From Pseudomonas fontis (GTDB taxonomy: Bacteria > Pseudomonadota > Gammaproteobacteria > Pseudomonadales > Pseudomonadaceae), in contig NZ_JAMDGY010000045.1 in NCBI RefSeq assembly GCF_028656955.1, positions 1 to 56,244 on the forward strand: a stretch of 56,244 nucleotides of DNA, written 5' to 3'. Both the position numbers and the translations under genes were made by a program. How positions within the stretch are numbered: the stretch's first letter is position 1; each line of letters starts with the position of its first letter. Of the stretch, positions 1 through 12,000 are shown piece after piece. The notes under the pieces were generated by a model, which was not told the DNA's origin, did no database searches, and saw only the letters and a program-made list of their open reading frames with translations.

Positions 1-3000
1 GGCAGTTCCTTTTGGACCAATTTGCGGTGCGCTGTCAACCGAACGCAACCGCGCCAACAGCCGTTCGACCAGATTCTGAGCCGGCTTGACTGCTGACTTC
101 GCCAACGTCCCCAAGGACATGATAGAAATCGCAAGCTCCGCTTTTTCCACGACGTCGAGTCGTTCGCGCTCCGAGGGTGTCAGTAAGAAAAGCGTTTCCT
201 TGGTATCGTCGAACCTATCCAAGAACTGACTGACCAACTGCTTCGCTACCGGATTTAACCTATCAATCCCCTCCCCATGCTTGGCAGTTACCTCCAGTGC
301 ATCTACCAGTTCTTCCTGCGTAACGGTCTTGTATTCAGGAGAGCAGTATCCCTGCACCTTTTCGCATGCATCCATCAGTGCAGTAGCAAAATTTTCTGCA
401 TTTTTCCGGTGAAGCTGATGGTTGTACGCTGTCGCACTCTGTGCGACTTGCATGCCTTTCTCCAGGTCCCCACCTACCGCTGCCGCTGCGACGACGCCTG
501 TCAGTTGAGACAGCATCATGTGGACATTTTCGTTGCCATTCGCAATCGAGGTCAGCCCATTGACCATCGCCTCATTCAACCCCGCCGCCATCGCACCGGT
601 TTTGAAATCGCTCCCTGTAGCCTCCGCCAGGAGCCCACCCATGATCGCGTGGGCAAATATCTTCGGCACGCTACCGTTGTCAAACTTGATAGTGTTGTCA
701 CCGACCCACTTGAACCCGGTCGCCATGGCAATCGAGCCAGCCTGGCCAACCAGGGCCGAACCAAGGTTGTCGCTGAAGCTGCCACCATTGATGGTCGTCG
801 ATACACCGCTCGAGATCACCGCATGAGTCCCGGCACGAATGAGCGTGTCTGAGGCATTCGACCATGTCAGGACATTCTTCGATGACGCGTTTGCAGGGCT
901 GACCACCCCGTCCTTTACATTGATGGCTCCACTCTGGGCACCATCCGCCGCGCTGAACCATTTGGCATCGACATACTCAAGCGCCCCCGCTGTGACCATC
1001 GCCACCGTGGCACTTTTCAGGCTCTCCTTGCTCAGCGTGTCCTTGAGCACCGCCCCCAAGTCGCCTTTGTTGCTAACCGCACTGTTTACTGCGGTGGTTG
1101 CCAGGCTTGCAGCACCTGCAGCTGGAACCGCAGACAACCCTAGCCCCACGGGCCCCATCAATGCCGCCATCAGGATTGCAAGTGCCAACTGGGCTCCGGC
1201 ACCGAGACCTGAATGGGAGTACTTGAAGGAAGTGTGAATCTCCTCGACCTGGCGCCAATCAACGCCGCCCTGGGCCTCGACGTCTTTCAACCAGGCCAGT
1301 TTCGGATCAGCCTTGACCATGGCGTCGATGGACTGAGCAACGCTCTGCTGGTTGATCTGTTTAACATCGACCTGGATTTTGCCAACCGCCTGAATGACCA
1401 GATCACCCTGCGCAACGATCTCGCTCTGGCGAAGCGTTTCGTCCGTGCGACCCTTGCCCTGGCCACTGGTCCACGCCAGGCTGTTCTTGCTCTTCTCGTG
1501 GCTCTCCTGGTGCAGGTCCTTCACACCCGCGAAGTTGATATCCCCACCACTTTCAAGCGTCAGGTCATCCCCGCTGGTGAGCTTGGCCACCTGATAGCGC
1601 TGGTCGCCGCCGCTTTCCAAGGTCAGGTCGCCCCCCGTGGTGATTTCGCTCCCCACGTTGCGCACGTCCGTGACTTCGTCACGCTGGGTTTTCTTCTTGC
1701 CCCAGCTGCCTTTTTTCTTCATGTCGTACAGCGAGTAATCACTGTCCTGGGCCGCCAGCAGCTCCAATTTGTCGCCCGCCACCAGGTATGCCTCGTCACC
1801 TGCAGTGATGCGGCTGGACACCAGGGCAAGGTCATTTCCTGCAGCCAGATCAATGTTGCCACCCGCTGTCAGTTGGGTTGCCAACTGACGGATGTGGTCC
1901 TCCTGGCGCGTGACTTTCTTGGTCTTGGAATAGAAGTGATCTTCGTTGGCTGCTGACGCAAGGGTCAGGTCATTCAGAGCATCGATGGCAAGGTTGCGCT
2001 TTACCTCGATATCACTGCCAATCGCAGCAAAGTCTCGGCCGGCGAAGAACGTCGCGTCCCGCCCAGCCTCCACACTGGAACCAAACTGGGTAATGGTCTC
2101 TCTCTGGTAGCTTCGACCTCGGTCGTCCTTGAAGCGCAGTTCAGCAGCCGTCAGTGCCAGGTCACGCCCGGCATCGACTTTCAGGTCGCGCCCGGCCTGC
2201 AGTTCACTGCCGATATTGAGCATGTCGCGGCCGGCCCCAATGGAGAGGTCGTTGGCGGCTTCGATACGCGCAGCGGTGTCGAGGTTGTGCCGAGTCTGGC
2301 TGCCTGTCTGCTGGACCGAAACCGTGCGCTCGTTGATCACATCACCCAACAACGCCGTCATGCTCACGTCACGACCGCTGATGATCCCGCCTGCACCGTT
2401 GACGATGCTGTCGCCCGCCAACAGTTCCAGTCGATTTCCTGCCTCAATCAGCCCACTGTTGATCAGGTTCTTCCCGGCACTGGCTGAGAGATTGTTGCTG
2501 GCGCGCAAGGTGCCGCCATTACTTAGGCCCGCACCCGCGATCAAGTTCAGATCGGCACCCTGAATCAACGCCCCGTTCGGCGCCAGGCGATTGTTCGCAT
2601 GCGCCAGGTACAACACAGGCACCAGCACCTTCTCGCCACTCACCTCATGCTCTTCGAGCCAGACGATATCGTGAGTCAGCGCGGCGACCTGCTGCGCAGT
2701 CAGCGTCACCCCTACACGCAGGTCCAGTTGCTGTTTACTGGTCAACGCGTTGTCCATCAGGTGCTTGTAGATGGCCTCATCGCTGGTCTTGCCATCGATG
2801 AAGCGCTGGCCGGTGCGCGCGGCAACGGCTTGCTGGATCAGTTGCTGTTCGAAGTAACCATCACCCAGGCGCTTCCAGCTTTTATCCGGGTCATAGCCAA
2901 GGTTGCCCAGCAGGTAGTCCGAACTCATGAAGGTCTTGAGGTCGGTCAGTACCGGGTTGGTTTCGATCAGGTACTTGTGCGGCTGAGAACGACCGCTGTT

Positions 3001-6000
3001 GTCAGGCAAACCCTGGACCCTGGCGATGGTTTGCGGGCCTACCGGCGTACCGACATTCGTGACCACCTCAGGTTGGCGGATTGGCTCGATGCCTGTGGCG
3101 GGTGTAGACGTTGAGCCCGGCGAGACAATGGCGCCCGACACATCCCGCAAGACCAATGAAGTACCTGCCGACGGGTTAGGTTGGTTGATGACCAACGGCT
3201 CGCGTGACGTCGCACCTGTGCCCGGCAGCAGGACGCCGGCGCCATCCACGGTTACCAGGTCCGGACGGGAAGCCCCCGGCAGCTCAATAGTGCGGCCCGG
3301 CACGCCTGGTGAGGTTGCAGCCGCACCCACTTGGTCGACTTTCACCACACTCGCGCGGGTATCAATACCCAGCCCTTGGCGAACGGTGTCACCGAGCTCA
3401 CGGCTACTGACTGCCACCTGAGCGATGTCACCGGCGCTGGCAGCGCGCCCGGCAATGGCTGGCAGCACCTTCTCACGCTGTGCGAGGTCAATCGTGCCAG
3501 TACCTAGCGACCATTGTTGCGCGCGCGCATCCACCTGGGTTGCACCATTGGCGGTACCGGCCTCTGCGCTCAGGCGGAACAGGCCGTTTTGCCCGGTGGG
3601 AATGGCAAAGCCAGGCAAGCTGAGCGGGTTGACCTGGCGCTGGGCGAGGTCTGGTGGCAACTGGGAGTTGATCGTCGAGACGTTGGGGTTGGCTTTGCCC
3701 GAAGTCGACGTATCCGCGCCAGACTGGGCCTGAGTCGAGTAGCTGGTATTGCTGCGCGTCACACCATTGCCCAGGTTGCGCGAGGCATTGATGCTGACGT
3801 TGCCGCCAGACTGGACGATTGCGCTGGCAGAAACGCCTGTACTCTTCGAATCCTCGCGAGTACCGCTCAATTGATAGCTCAGTATCTGTGCGGGGACGAC
3901 ATAACCCGAATCAGGCCGATAGTTTGGATTTTCCCTCCCCGTGTTCTGTCGTCCTTGATCGACCACGGTCTTATAGCTGCCTTCTCTCGAGTTCACCTGG
4001 CGCTGATAGACATATTGGGTCTTGGAGTTGTACTTGGCATATTCAGCAACCGCCCCACCCTCGCGAACCAGGCTGTCCCAGACATTCGAGCGCTCACTGT
4101 CGCTAGGGTTACGGAATGTTCGAACCCGGTTGACGCTTTCCGTCGATGCACCCTCGTTAAGGAAGTCACCGGTAGCGATGTCAATGCCGGTGGCCGCGCT
4201 GACCAGGCTGTGCTTGTTCTCAAACACATCGGACTGAACAGCAAGCGTGGTGCCAGCGCTGATCGAGGCGGCACCGGAGTCTGCTGTGACAGTGCGCTCG
4301 AACTCTTCGATCACCTCGTAGGTCAGGTCGTAATGACGGCCTTTGCAGTCGTGGCAGACATACGTAATGGAGCCAGACACCAGTTTTTCGCTAACGGAGA
4401 ACGCATCCTTGCGATTGGTAATGTTCTGCGCGAACACCGCCATTGCCCCGCCGCTCTGCAAGGTTGCCGAGATATTCTCGACGCGATTGGCGCGATTGTT
4501 CCCCGCATCCCGGGCAACCACAAGGCCACCCAGGCTATAGACCGTGGCAAACCGGTTGGTGAAGTCACCCACCCGCAGGGCCATGTCGCCCCCGCTGGAG
4601 ATCAGGCTCCTGTTGCTTTCACCGGCACCCTGGTTGAGCAGGGTCTGGGCATTGATCTCAAGCCCCCCGGCGCTGCCCAATGTGCCGTTGTTGGTCAGGC
4701 CCTGGGCATTGACCTTCAGGGTATTGCCGGCGGTGAGCCGCCCCAGGTTGTTCAATTGTCCGGACGTTGACACGGTGACGTCTCGGCCTCCGGCGATACG
4801 CCCGGTCGACAACAACTGAAGGCTGTTGGCAGTCAAGTCGAAGCTACCCAGGCTGGTAATCTGGCCTGAGCTGGTGTAGCCGCCTTGCACGTTCAGGGAC
4901 AAGCTGCCATCACTGGCAATCACCCCCCTGTTCACCCAGTTCCCACCACTCCCGACAAAGCGGCTGGACGCCAGCAACTGCCCCGTTTCGGTCTGGGTGA
5001 ACTCACCCACGTTCACATTCAGGCGCCCCGCCTGGATCACGCTGCTGTTGGTCCAACTGGCGGCGTTCAGGGTCAGGCCACCAAGCGTGACGATCTCGCC
5101 ACCAGCCCCGGTAACGTTCGCCATGCCGATCTCGAACTCACCCGCCCCGCCGTGCAACAACTTGCCGCTGCTGTTGAGGAAGCTGGCAGCCTGCAGGCTC
5201 AGGTTGTCGTTGGCACTCTCGATCACACCGTTCTGGTTATCCAGCACCCCGCCAATGGCAAAGGCGGTCTTGCCCGCCTTGCCCAACGCGCGCAGTTGCC
5301 CACCCTGGTTGTCCAGGCGCACCGCAGCAACGTCCAGGCTGCTGTCGCTTTCGATGATCCCGCCGCGGTTGACCAACGCGCCGCGCAAGCCGAAGTCCAG
5401 GCGCTGGCCGGCAATCTGCCCACCACCACTGTTGTCGAGGTCGTTCGCCAGCACCGTGACCAGGCCCTTGGCAAAGAGCCCGCCACCCTGGTTGGCAAAG
5501 TTCGCCGTCTCGACACTGATGTTGCCGCTCTGCGCGGCAATCCGCCCGCCCACGTTGCTCGTCCCGCCCAACGCAATCAGCTTGAGCTGCTGCGCCTGGA
5601 TCACCCCGCCCTGGTCATTGCGCACCAGGCCGTTGACCCGGGTTTCCAGCTCGCCCTTCAGGCTGGCCAGCACGCCGCCACGGTTGTCGACACTGCCGGC
5701 CTTGAGCAGCAGGTTGCCGGTCTGCGCAAGGATCTTGCCGCCCTGGTTGCCCAGGTCTTCACGCACATCCACACTCAGGCCGGTCTGCCCTTGCAAACCA
5801 CCCGCCTGGTTACTCAGGCGCTGTGCGACCACCTTAACGTCGGCGCCCTGGCTGTGGATCAAGCCGTCGGTGTCATTCAACACGGCGCCGCTGGTGGTCA
5901 ACGCCACGCTGGTGGCCGCCGCGACTGTGCCCTTGTTGCGGTTGTCCAGGCTGGCGCCATTGAGCTCAAGGCTCGCCTGGCTGATCAGCGTGCCGCCCTG

Positions 6001-9000
6001 GTTGTCGACTGCCGCGTTGCCCAGTACTCGCAGGGTGTTGCCACTGATGATTTTGCCCTGACGGTTGTTCAACTGCGCCAGGCGCTCAAGCGTCACTGGC
6101 CCGAGGCCAATGATCGTGCCGTCCGCGTTAAGCAGGTTGCCCGCCCAGATATCCAGCCCGGCACCGCTGTCGATCTGCCCACGCTGACGGTTGTCGAGGG
6201 TGCCTGCGACGGTTTTCAGCGACTGCCCGCCGGCACTGACAATGATGCCCGCCTGGTTATTCAGGGAGGCAGCCGTGACATCGAGTCGACCCTGGCTGGC
6301 CAGTGCGCCGCCGACGCTGTTGTCGAGTGCGCCACTCAGGCGGACATCGACACTGCCTGCCCGGCTGGACAGTGTGCCGCTGTTGCTGTTGGCAAGGCTG
6401 CCACCAGTAACGGTCAGGCCGTTCCAACCCGAAATGAGGCCACCCTGGTTGAGCAGCGTCGCCGCATCCAGTGTCAGCGCTTCATTGCTGATCAGCTTGC
6501 CCGCGCGGTTGTCCAGGGTGCGCCCGGCCAGGGTGAACTGCCGGGTGCTGGAGATCTCGCCCGTGCGGTTGTTCAGCTCGCGCAGGTTGTTGATCGTCAG
6601 CGGCCCCTTGGCGTGGAGCAGGCCACTCTGGTTGTCGAGGTCACCGCCGCCAACGGCAAGGTTCACCGTCAATGCAGCATCGCCGAGCACCCGCCCGCCC
6701 TGCTGTTTCAAGCTACCGACATTGAGGCTCAAGGCCTCCTTGGCCGAGACCTCGCCTGCGCTGCCATTGAGCAGCTCGTCAGCCTTGAGGGTCAGGCTGC
6801 GGGTGCTGTTGATCAGGCCTTTGGCACTGTTGTCGAGGGTCCCGGCGGTCAGGCCCAGGTGCGTACTGGCAAGCAACTCGCCACCCTGGTTGTTCACGCT
6901 GCCGGCACTGATGGTCAGGGCCTGTTGCGCGTTGATCAAGCCCGCTTCGCTGTTGTCCAGCAGGCCGTTGACCGTCAGCCCCAGGTCGCTACGGCTGGTC
7001 AGCACGCCCGCGTTGCCGTTGCTCAGGCTGCCGGCACTGACCGTCAACGCGGCGGCGGCAATCTTGCCCTTGAGGTTGCTCAGCGCCTGATTGACCGTCA
7101 GGGTCAGGCCCTGATTGCCCAGCAGCTTGCCGTTGTCGTTGTTCAGCTGTTGCGCGGCGAGGGCAAAGGCCTGGGCGCTGGAAATTTCACCGCCCTGGTT
7201 GGCGACGCCATTGAGGTTCTTCAGCAGCAGTTGACCGGGGGTGTTGATCAAGCCGCCCTGGTTATTCAACTGACCGTTGTTCAGGTCCAGGTCAAGGCCA
7301 GCGGCGCTGTACAACTCGCCACCCTGCTGCTCCAGCGCACTGACGCTGGCCACAAGCACTCCGCTGCTGGCGATGCGTCCACCGCTGCTGTTGTTCAGCA
7401 TCGCGCTGGTCAGGTCCAGGCGACTGCCGCTACCAATACGACCCTTTTGCTGGTTTTCGAGCAGGCCGGTGGTGATGACCAACGGCCCCTGGGCGCTGAG
7501 CATGCCGCCCTGGCTGTTGTCGAAGCTGGTGCTGGTGAGGGATGCATCGGCCTCACTCAACAAGGTGCCGCGCTGGTTGAGCACTGCACCCGTACTGTTC
7601 ACCACCAGGCTAGCGGTGCTGGACAACCGCCCAGCGGTATTGTCCAAGCGAGCACTGTTGACGGTCAGCGTGCCGTCACTGGTGATGCGGCCACTGTTGT
7701 TGATCACCTCACCATTCAGGTCGACCCGCACCCGAGCATCACTGCGCAGCATCCCGCCGCTATTGTCCAGGCGGCTGGACGGCCCCTGGGCGTTGAGGGT
7801 CAGGCCGCTGATGCCTTGCAACAGGCCGTTGTTCTGGTTGAGGGTGTTTTGCAGGGTCAAGGCCAGGCCGCCAGCGGCCAGTACCTGACCGTTGTCACGG
7901 TTGTCCAGGCGTGTGCCGGTCAGGCTGACATCAGCATCGCCAGCGATTTCGCCGCCACGGTTGTCGAGGTCGTCGACGGTCAGTTTCAGCGCTTTTGTAG
8001 CCTTGAGCAGACCCGCCTGGCGGTTGTCTGCATGATCGGCGCCAAGGCGCAGTTCACCCTCGGCAATGACCTGGCCGTTCTGGTTGTCCAGCTTGCCGAA
8101 TTGGGCGTCGACGTCCTGTTTCGACGAGAGCTTGCCTGCGCTGTTCACGACGCTGCCTGCACGCAGCAGCAAGGTGCCGTCGCTGAGTACGGTGCCGCCC
8201 AGGTTTGCCAGTTCGCCCTTGATGCGCAGCTCGGCGGTTTCGCGGCTGCTGATCAAGCCATCACGGTTGTTCAGGTTGTCCGCGTGCAGGTGCAGCGAAC
8301 GTGCGGCGATCAAGCCCTTGATCGCGTTCAGTTGCTCGCTGACACGCACCGTCAGTTGCTGGGTGCTCAGCAGCTTGCCAGCAGAGGTGTCGAGGCTGCG
8401 CGCAGCCAGCTCGAAGGATTGCGTGCTGGAAATCTCCCCACCCTGGTTGGCCACGCTGTCGAGCTGCTTGAGCAGCAACGCGCCCGGGGCGTGGATCAAG
8501 CCACCCTGGTTGTCCAGGTGGCCGCTGTTGAGGTCCAGGGTCAAGTCGCCCAGGCTGAACAGTTCGCCGCCCTGCTGCTCCAGCCCCTTGAGGTTGGCAT
8601 CCAGCACCTTGCCGGAAATGCTGCCTTTGGCCTGGTTGGTGACTTGCCCGGCGTACAACGTGAGCAGGTCGTGGCTCTTGATGCGACCGCCCTGGCTGTT
8701 GTTGAGGGCACCCGTCGTCACCAGGGCGTCGCCCTGGCTGCTGATCAGGCCTGCGTCGCGGTTGTCGAGGCTGGCGCTGGTCACGATCAGGCCGCCGTCG
8801 GTTTCGATCAGGCCAGCGCGGCTGCTCAGTGCGCCGCTGTTGGTCAATTGCAATGCCCCGAGACTGGAAACCTTGCCGCCATCGTTGTCCAGGCTGACGC
8901 TGGTGATGGTCAGCGTCCCTTCGCTGTCGAGCCTGCCCGCACGGTTGTCGAGCAGGCCATCGAGCAATGGCAGGCTGCGGCTGACCAGGTCGACGTGCAG

Positions 9001-12000
9001 CGACAACGTGCCGCCCACGGTACCGCCGTCGTTGTCCAGGCGGGCACCGGTCAAGCGGGTGTTCTGGCCGAACAGCAGACCCTTGCTGCGGTTGATCACA
9101 TGCTCGACGGTCAACGTCAGGGCCGTGCCGGCAATCAGCTTGCCGCCGCTGTTGTTAAAACGTTTGCCGTGGGCGGCTACCGCCATCAGGCTGGACAGCT
9201 CACCGCCCAGGTTGTCGAGTGTGCCGACGTTGAGGGTCAGGTCCTTGCTGCTGGCAATTACGCCACCGACGCCGACACTGACCTCATCCGCCGTCAACGC
9301 CAGGGTACCTTCAGACACCAGCGCTCCGCTCTGCTGGCGCAGGATGCCAACGGTTGCCAGCAGATCACTGCGGCTGGCAATGCGGCCCTTGGCGTTGTCG
9401 ACTTCGCGGGCGTCGAGCAGCACCGCGCCGTCGGCGGTCAGCAGCCCGCCGGTGTTGATCAGGTGCTGGCCGTGATAGTCCAGTGCGGCCTTGCTGCGTA
9501 CCACGCCCTTGCTGTTGTCGAGGTTATCGACGAACAGCTGCAGGTACTGGTCGGCATGGACCAGGCCCGCAGCGTTGTCGAGCTTGCCTGCCCGCAGGGT
9601 CAGCAGGTCGCGCCCGGAGACCAGGCCAGCCTGGTTGCTCAGGTGACCGGCCGACAGCTCCAGCAGGCGCTTGGCGAGTACTTTGCCCTTGGCGCTGTTG
9701 TCCAGCACGCCGGTAACGCTTGCCTTCAGGCGGCCATCGCTGACCAGGCTGCCATCACGGTTGTCCAGGCTATCGGCAGTGATGTCCAGTTGCTCGCCCG
9801 CGCCGAGCATGCCAGCGCGGTTGTCCAGTTTGCCGGTGCTGTGTACCCGGGTAGAGACATCGCCGGTCACTGCGCCGTTGCGGTTGTCCAGGCTAGCCGC
9901 TGCCACCACGGTGTTGCCCGCACTCGACACTTCGCCCTGCTGGTTGAGCAGTGCGCCGGCGATCTCCACGCCGAGGTCGACATCGCTACCCAGCGTACCG
10001 CCGCTGTTGTCCAGGCTGGCGGCAACCACCTTGAGGCCCGCCGCGCCAATCACGCCCTTGAGGTTGAGCAATGCCTCAGCGACCGTGACCGTCAGGGCCC
10101 GCGCACTGATCAGCTGGCCGTCGTTGTTGTTCAGGTGCAGGGCATTCAAGTCGAAGGCCAGATCGCTGGAGATTTCGCCCTTGCGGTTATCGACAACGGC
10201 CAGGCGCTTGAACAGCAACGGACCCTGGGCATGGATCAAGCCGCCTTGGTTATCCAGGTGGCCGTTGCGCAGATCCAGGGTCAGTTCGCGCTCGCTGGTC
10301 AACTTGCCACCGGCGTGCTGATCCAGGCGCCCGGTGTCTACCCGCAGGGTCTTGCTGCTGGCGATGCGGCCGTTCTCGGCGTTGTCGATCTCATTGGCGA
10401 TGAGCGTCAGCGAGTCGCTGCTGAGCAGTTTCCCCTCTGTTCGGTTGTTCAATACCCCCATGGTGATCTGCAAGGGCCCCTTCGCCTCGATTCGACCCTT
10501 GAGGCTGTTGTCCAGCCGATCACCCAGCAACAGCAGGCTGTGCTGGCCAGTGATCGCCCCGCCCTGGTTGTCCAGCGCAGTGACCTTCAGTGTTGCTGCG
10601 CCGTCAGCGGCAACGGTACCGCCACGGTTGTCCAGGTGGCGAGCGTTGAGCTCGACATCAGCCTTGCCGAGAATTCGGCCACCGGCTTGGTTGCCGAGGC
10701 TGTCGGTGTAAAGCAGCAAGGCGCCGCTAGCGCCCAGCAGGCCGCTCTGATTGAGCAGTTGGCCGGCGATACGCGCCGTCAGGCTGGCGTCACCGAGCAG
10801 TTCACCCTGGCGGTTGTCCAGGCTGGCCGCGTGCAGCTCCAGATGCTGGCCCGCGCGCAGTTTGCCGGTTTGGTTGTCGGTGCCGGCATGGCTGGTCAGG
10901 GTCAGCGTGCGTTCGGCGTGAACACGGCCTTGCTGGTTGTCCAGGGTATCGAGCGTCAAGCGGACATCCCGCCCCAGCACCTCACCACCCTGGTTGTTCA
11001 ACTCGCCTGTCAGCAGCAGGTCCAGCCCGTTGACTGCGCTGAGCATGCCGGCGCGGTTGTCCAGTGCGGTGGCGCGCAGGTCCAGGGTCGCTGCGCTGAG
11101 CGTACCTTTGGCATTGTTCAGTGCCTGGGCGATACGCAGGGTCAGCCCCTGTTCGCTGATCAGCTTGCCACTGCTGTTGTCCAGGCGCTCGGCGACCAGC
11201 TCAAAGGCCTGGCTGCTGGAAAGCTCGCCCGCCGTGTTGCTGACCAGGCCCAACTGCTTGAGCAACAGAAGGCCAGGGGCGTTGATCACCCCGCCCTGGT
11301 TGTCCAGATGCCCGCGCTTGAGGTCCAGGCTCAGGTCAGCGCCACTGAACAGTCGACCACCACGTGCCTGCTCCAGGCCCGTCATGCTGGCATCCAACAC
11401 TTTACCGGCACTGATCCGGCCGGCATCGGTGTTGCTCACCTGGCCGGCGGTCAGTGTCAGCACCGTGAAGGCTTCAAGGCGCCCATTAGCGTTGTTCAAC
11501 GTGCCCGTGGTGATATTCGCTGTATTGGAGCTGCTGACTTCGCCTTGGCTGTTCTTCAGCTCGGCGCTGGTCACTTTCAGGCGTTGCCCCGCAACGAGCG
11601 TGCCGCTGCGGTTGTCGATGTCAGCGCTGCTGTCAATTACCAGGGTGGCGTCGCCCTGGACTCGACCCGAACGGTTATCCAGGTCGCCCGAGGCGAGGCT
11701 GGTGTACTTGCCGAGAAGTTTGCCATTGCGGTTGTCCAGCGCCTGCTGCAGCACCACACCCAGCGTTTCGCGAGCCGTGAGCGTGCCGGAGAGGTTGTTC
11801 AGGCTCAGCGCCTGCAGGTCGATGCCATTGGCCGAAATCAGGCCTTTGCTGTTGTCCAGCACCTGGGTGATGCGCAGGGTCAGGCCCTGTTCGCTGAGCA
11901 GCTTGCCGCCCTGGTTGTCCAGTTGGTCAGCCTGCAAGGTGTAAGCGCTGGCGCTGGAAATCTCACCTGTGCGGTTGCTGACCTGCGCCAGGTTGCGCAA

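Noticed and set aside
839..1237. Plus-strand ORF of 132 codons near the left edge
   Set aside because: It is antisense to the DUF637-like region of TpsA-1, which is clearly conserved with TpsA-2 and TpsA-3 on the minus strand.
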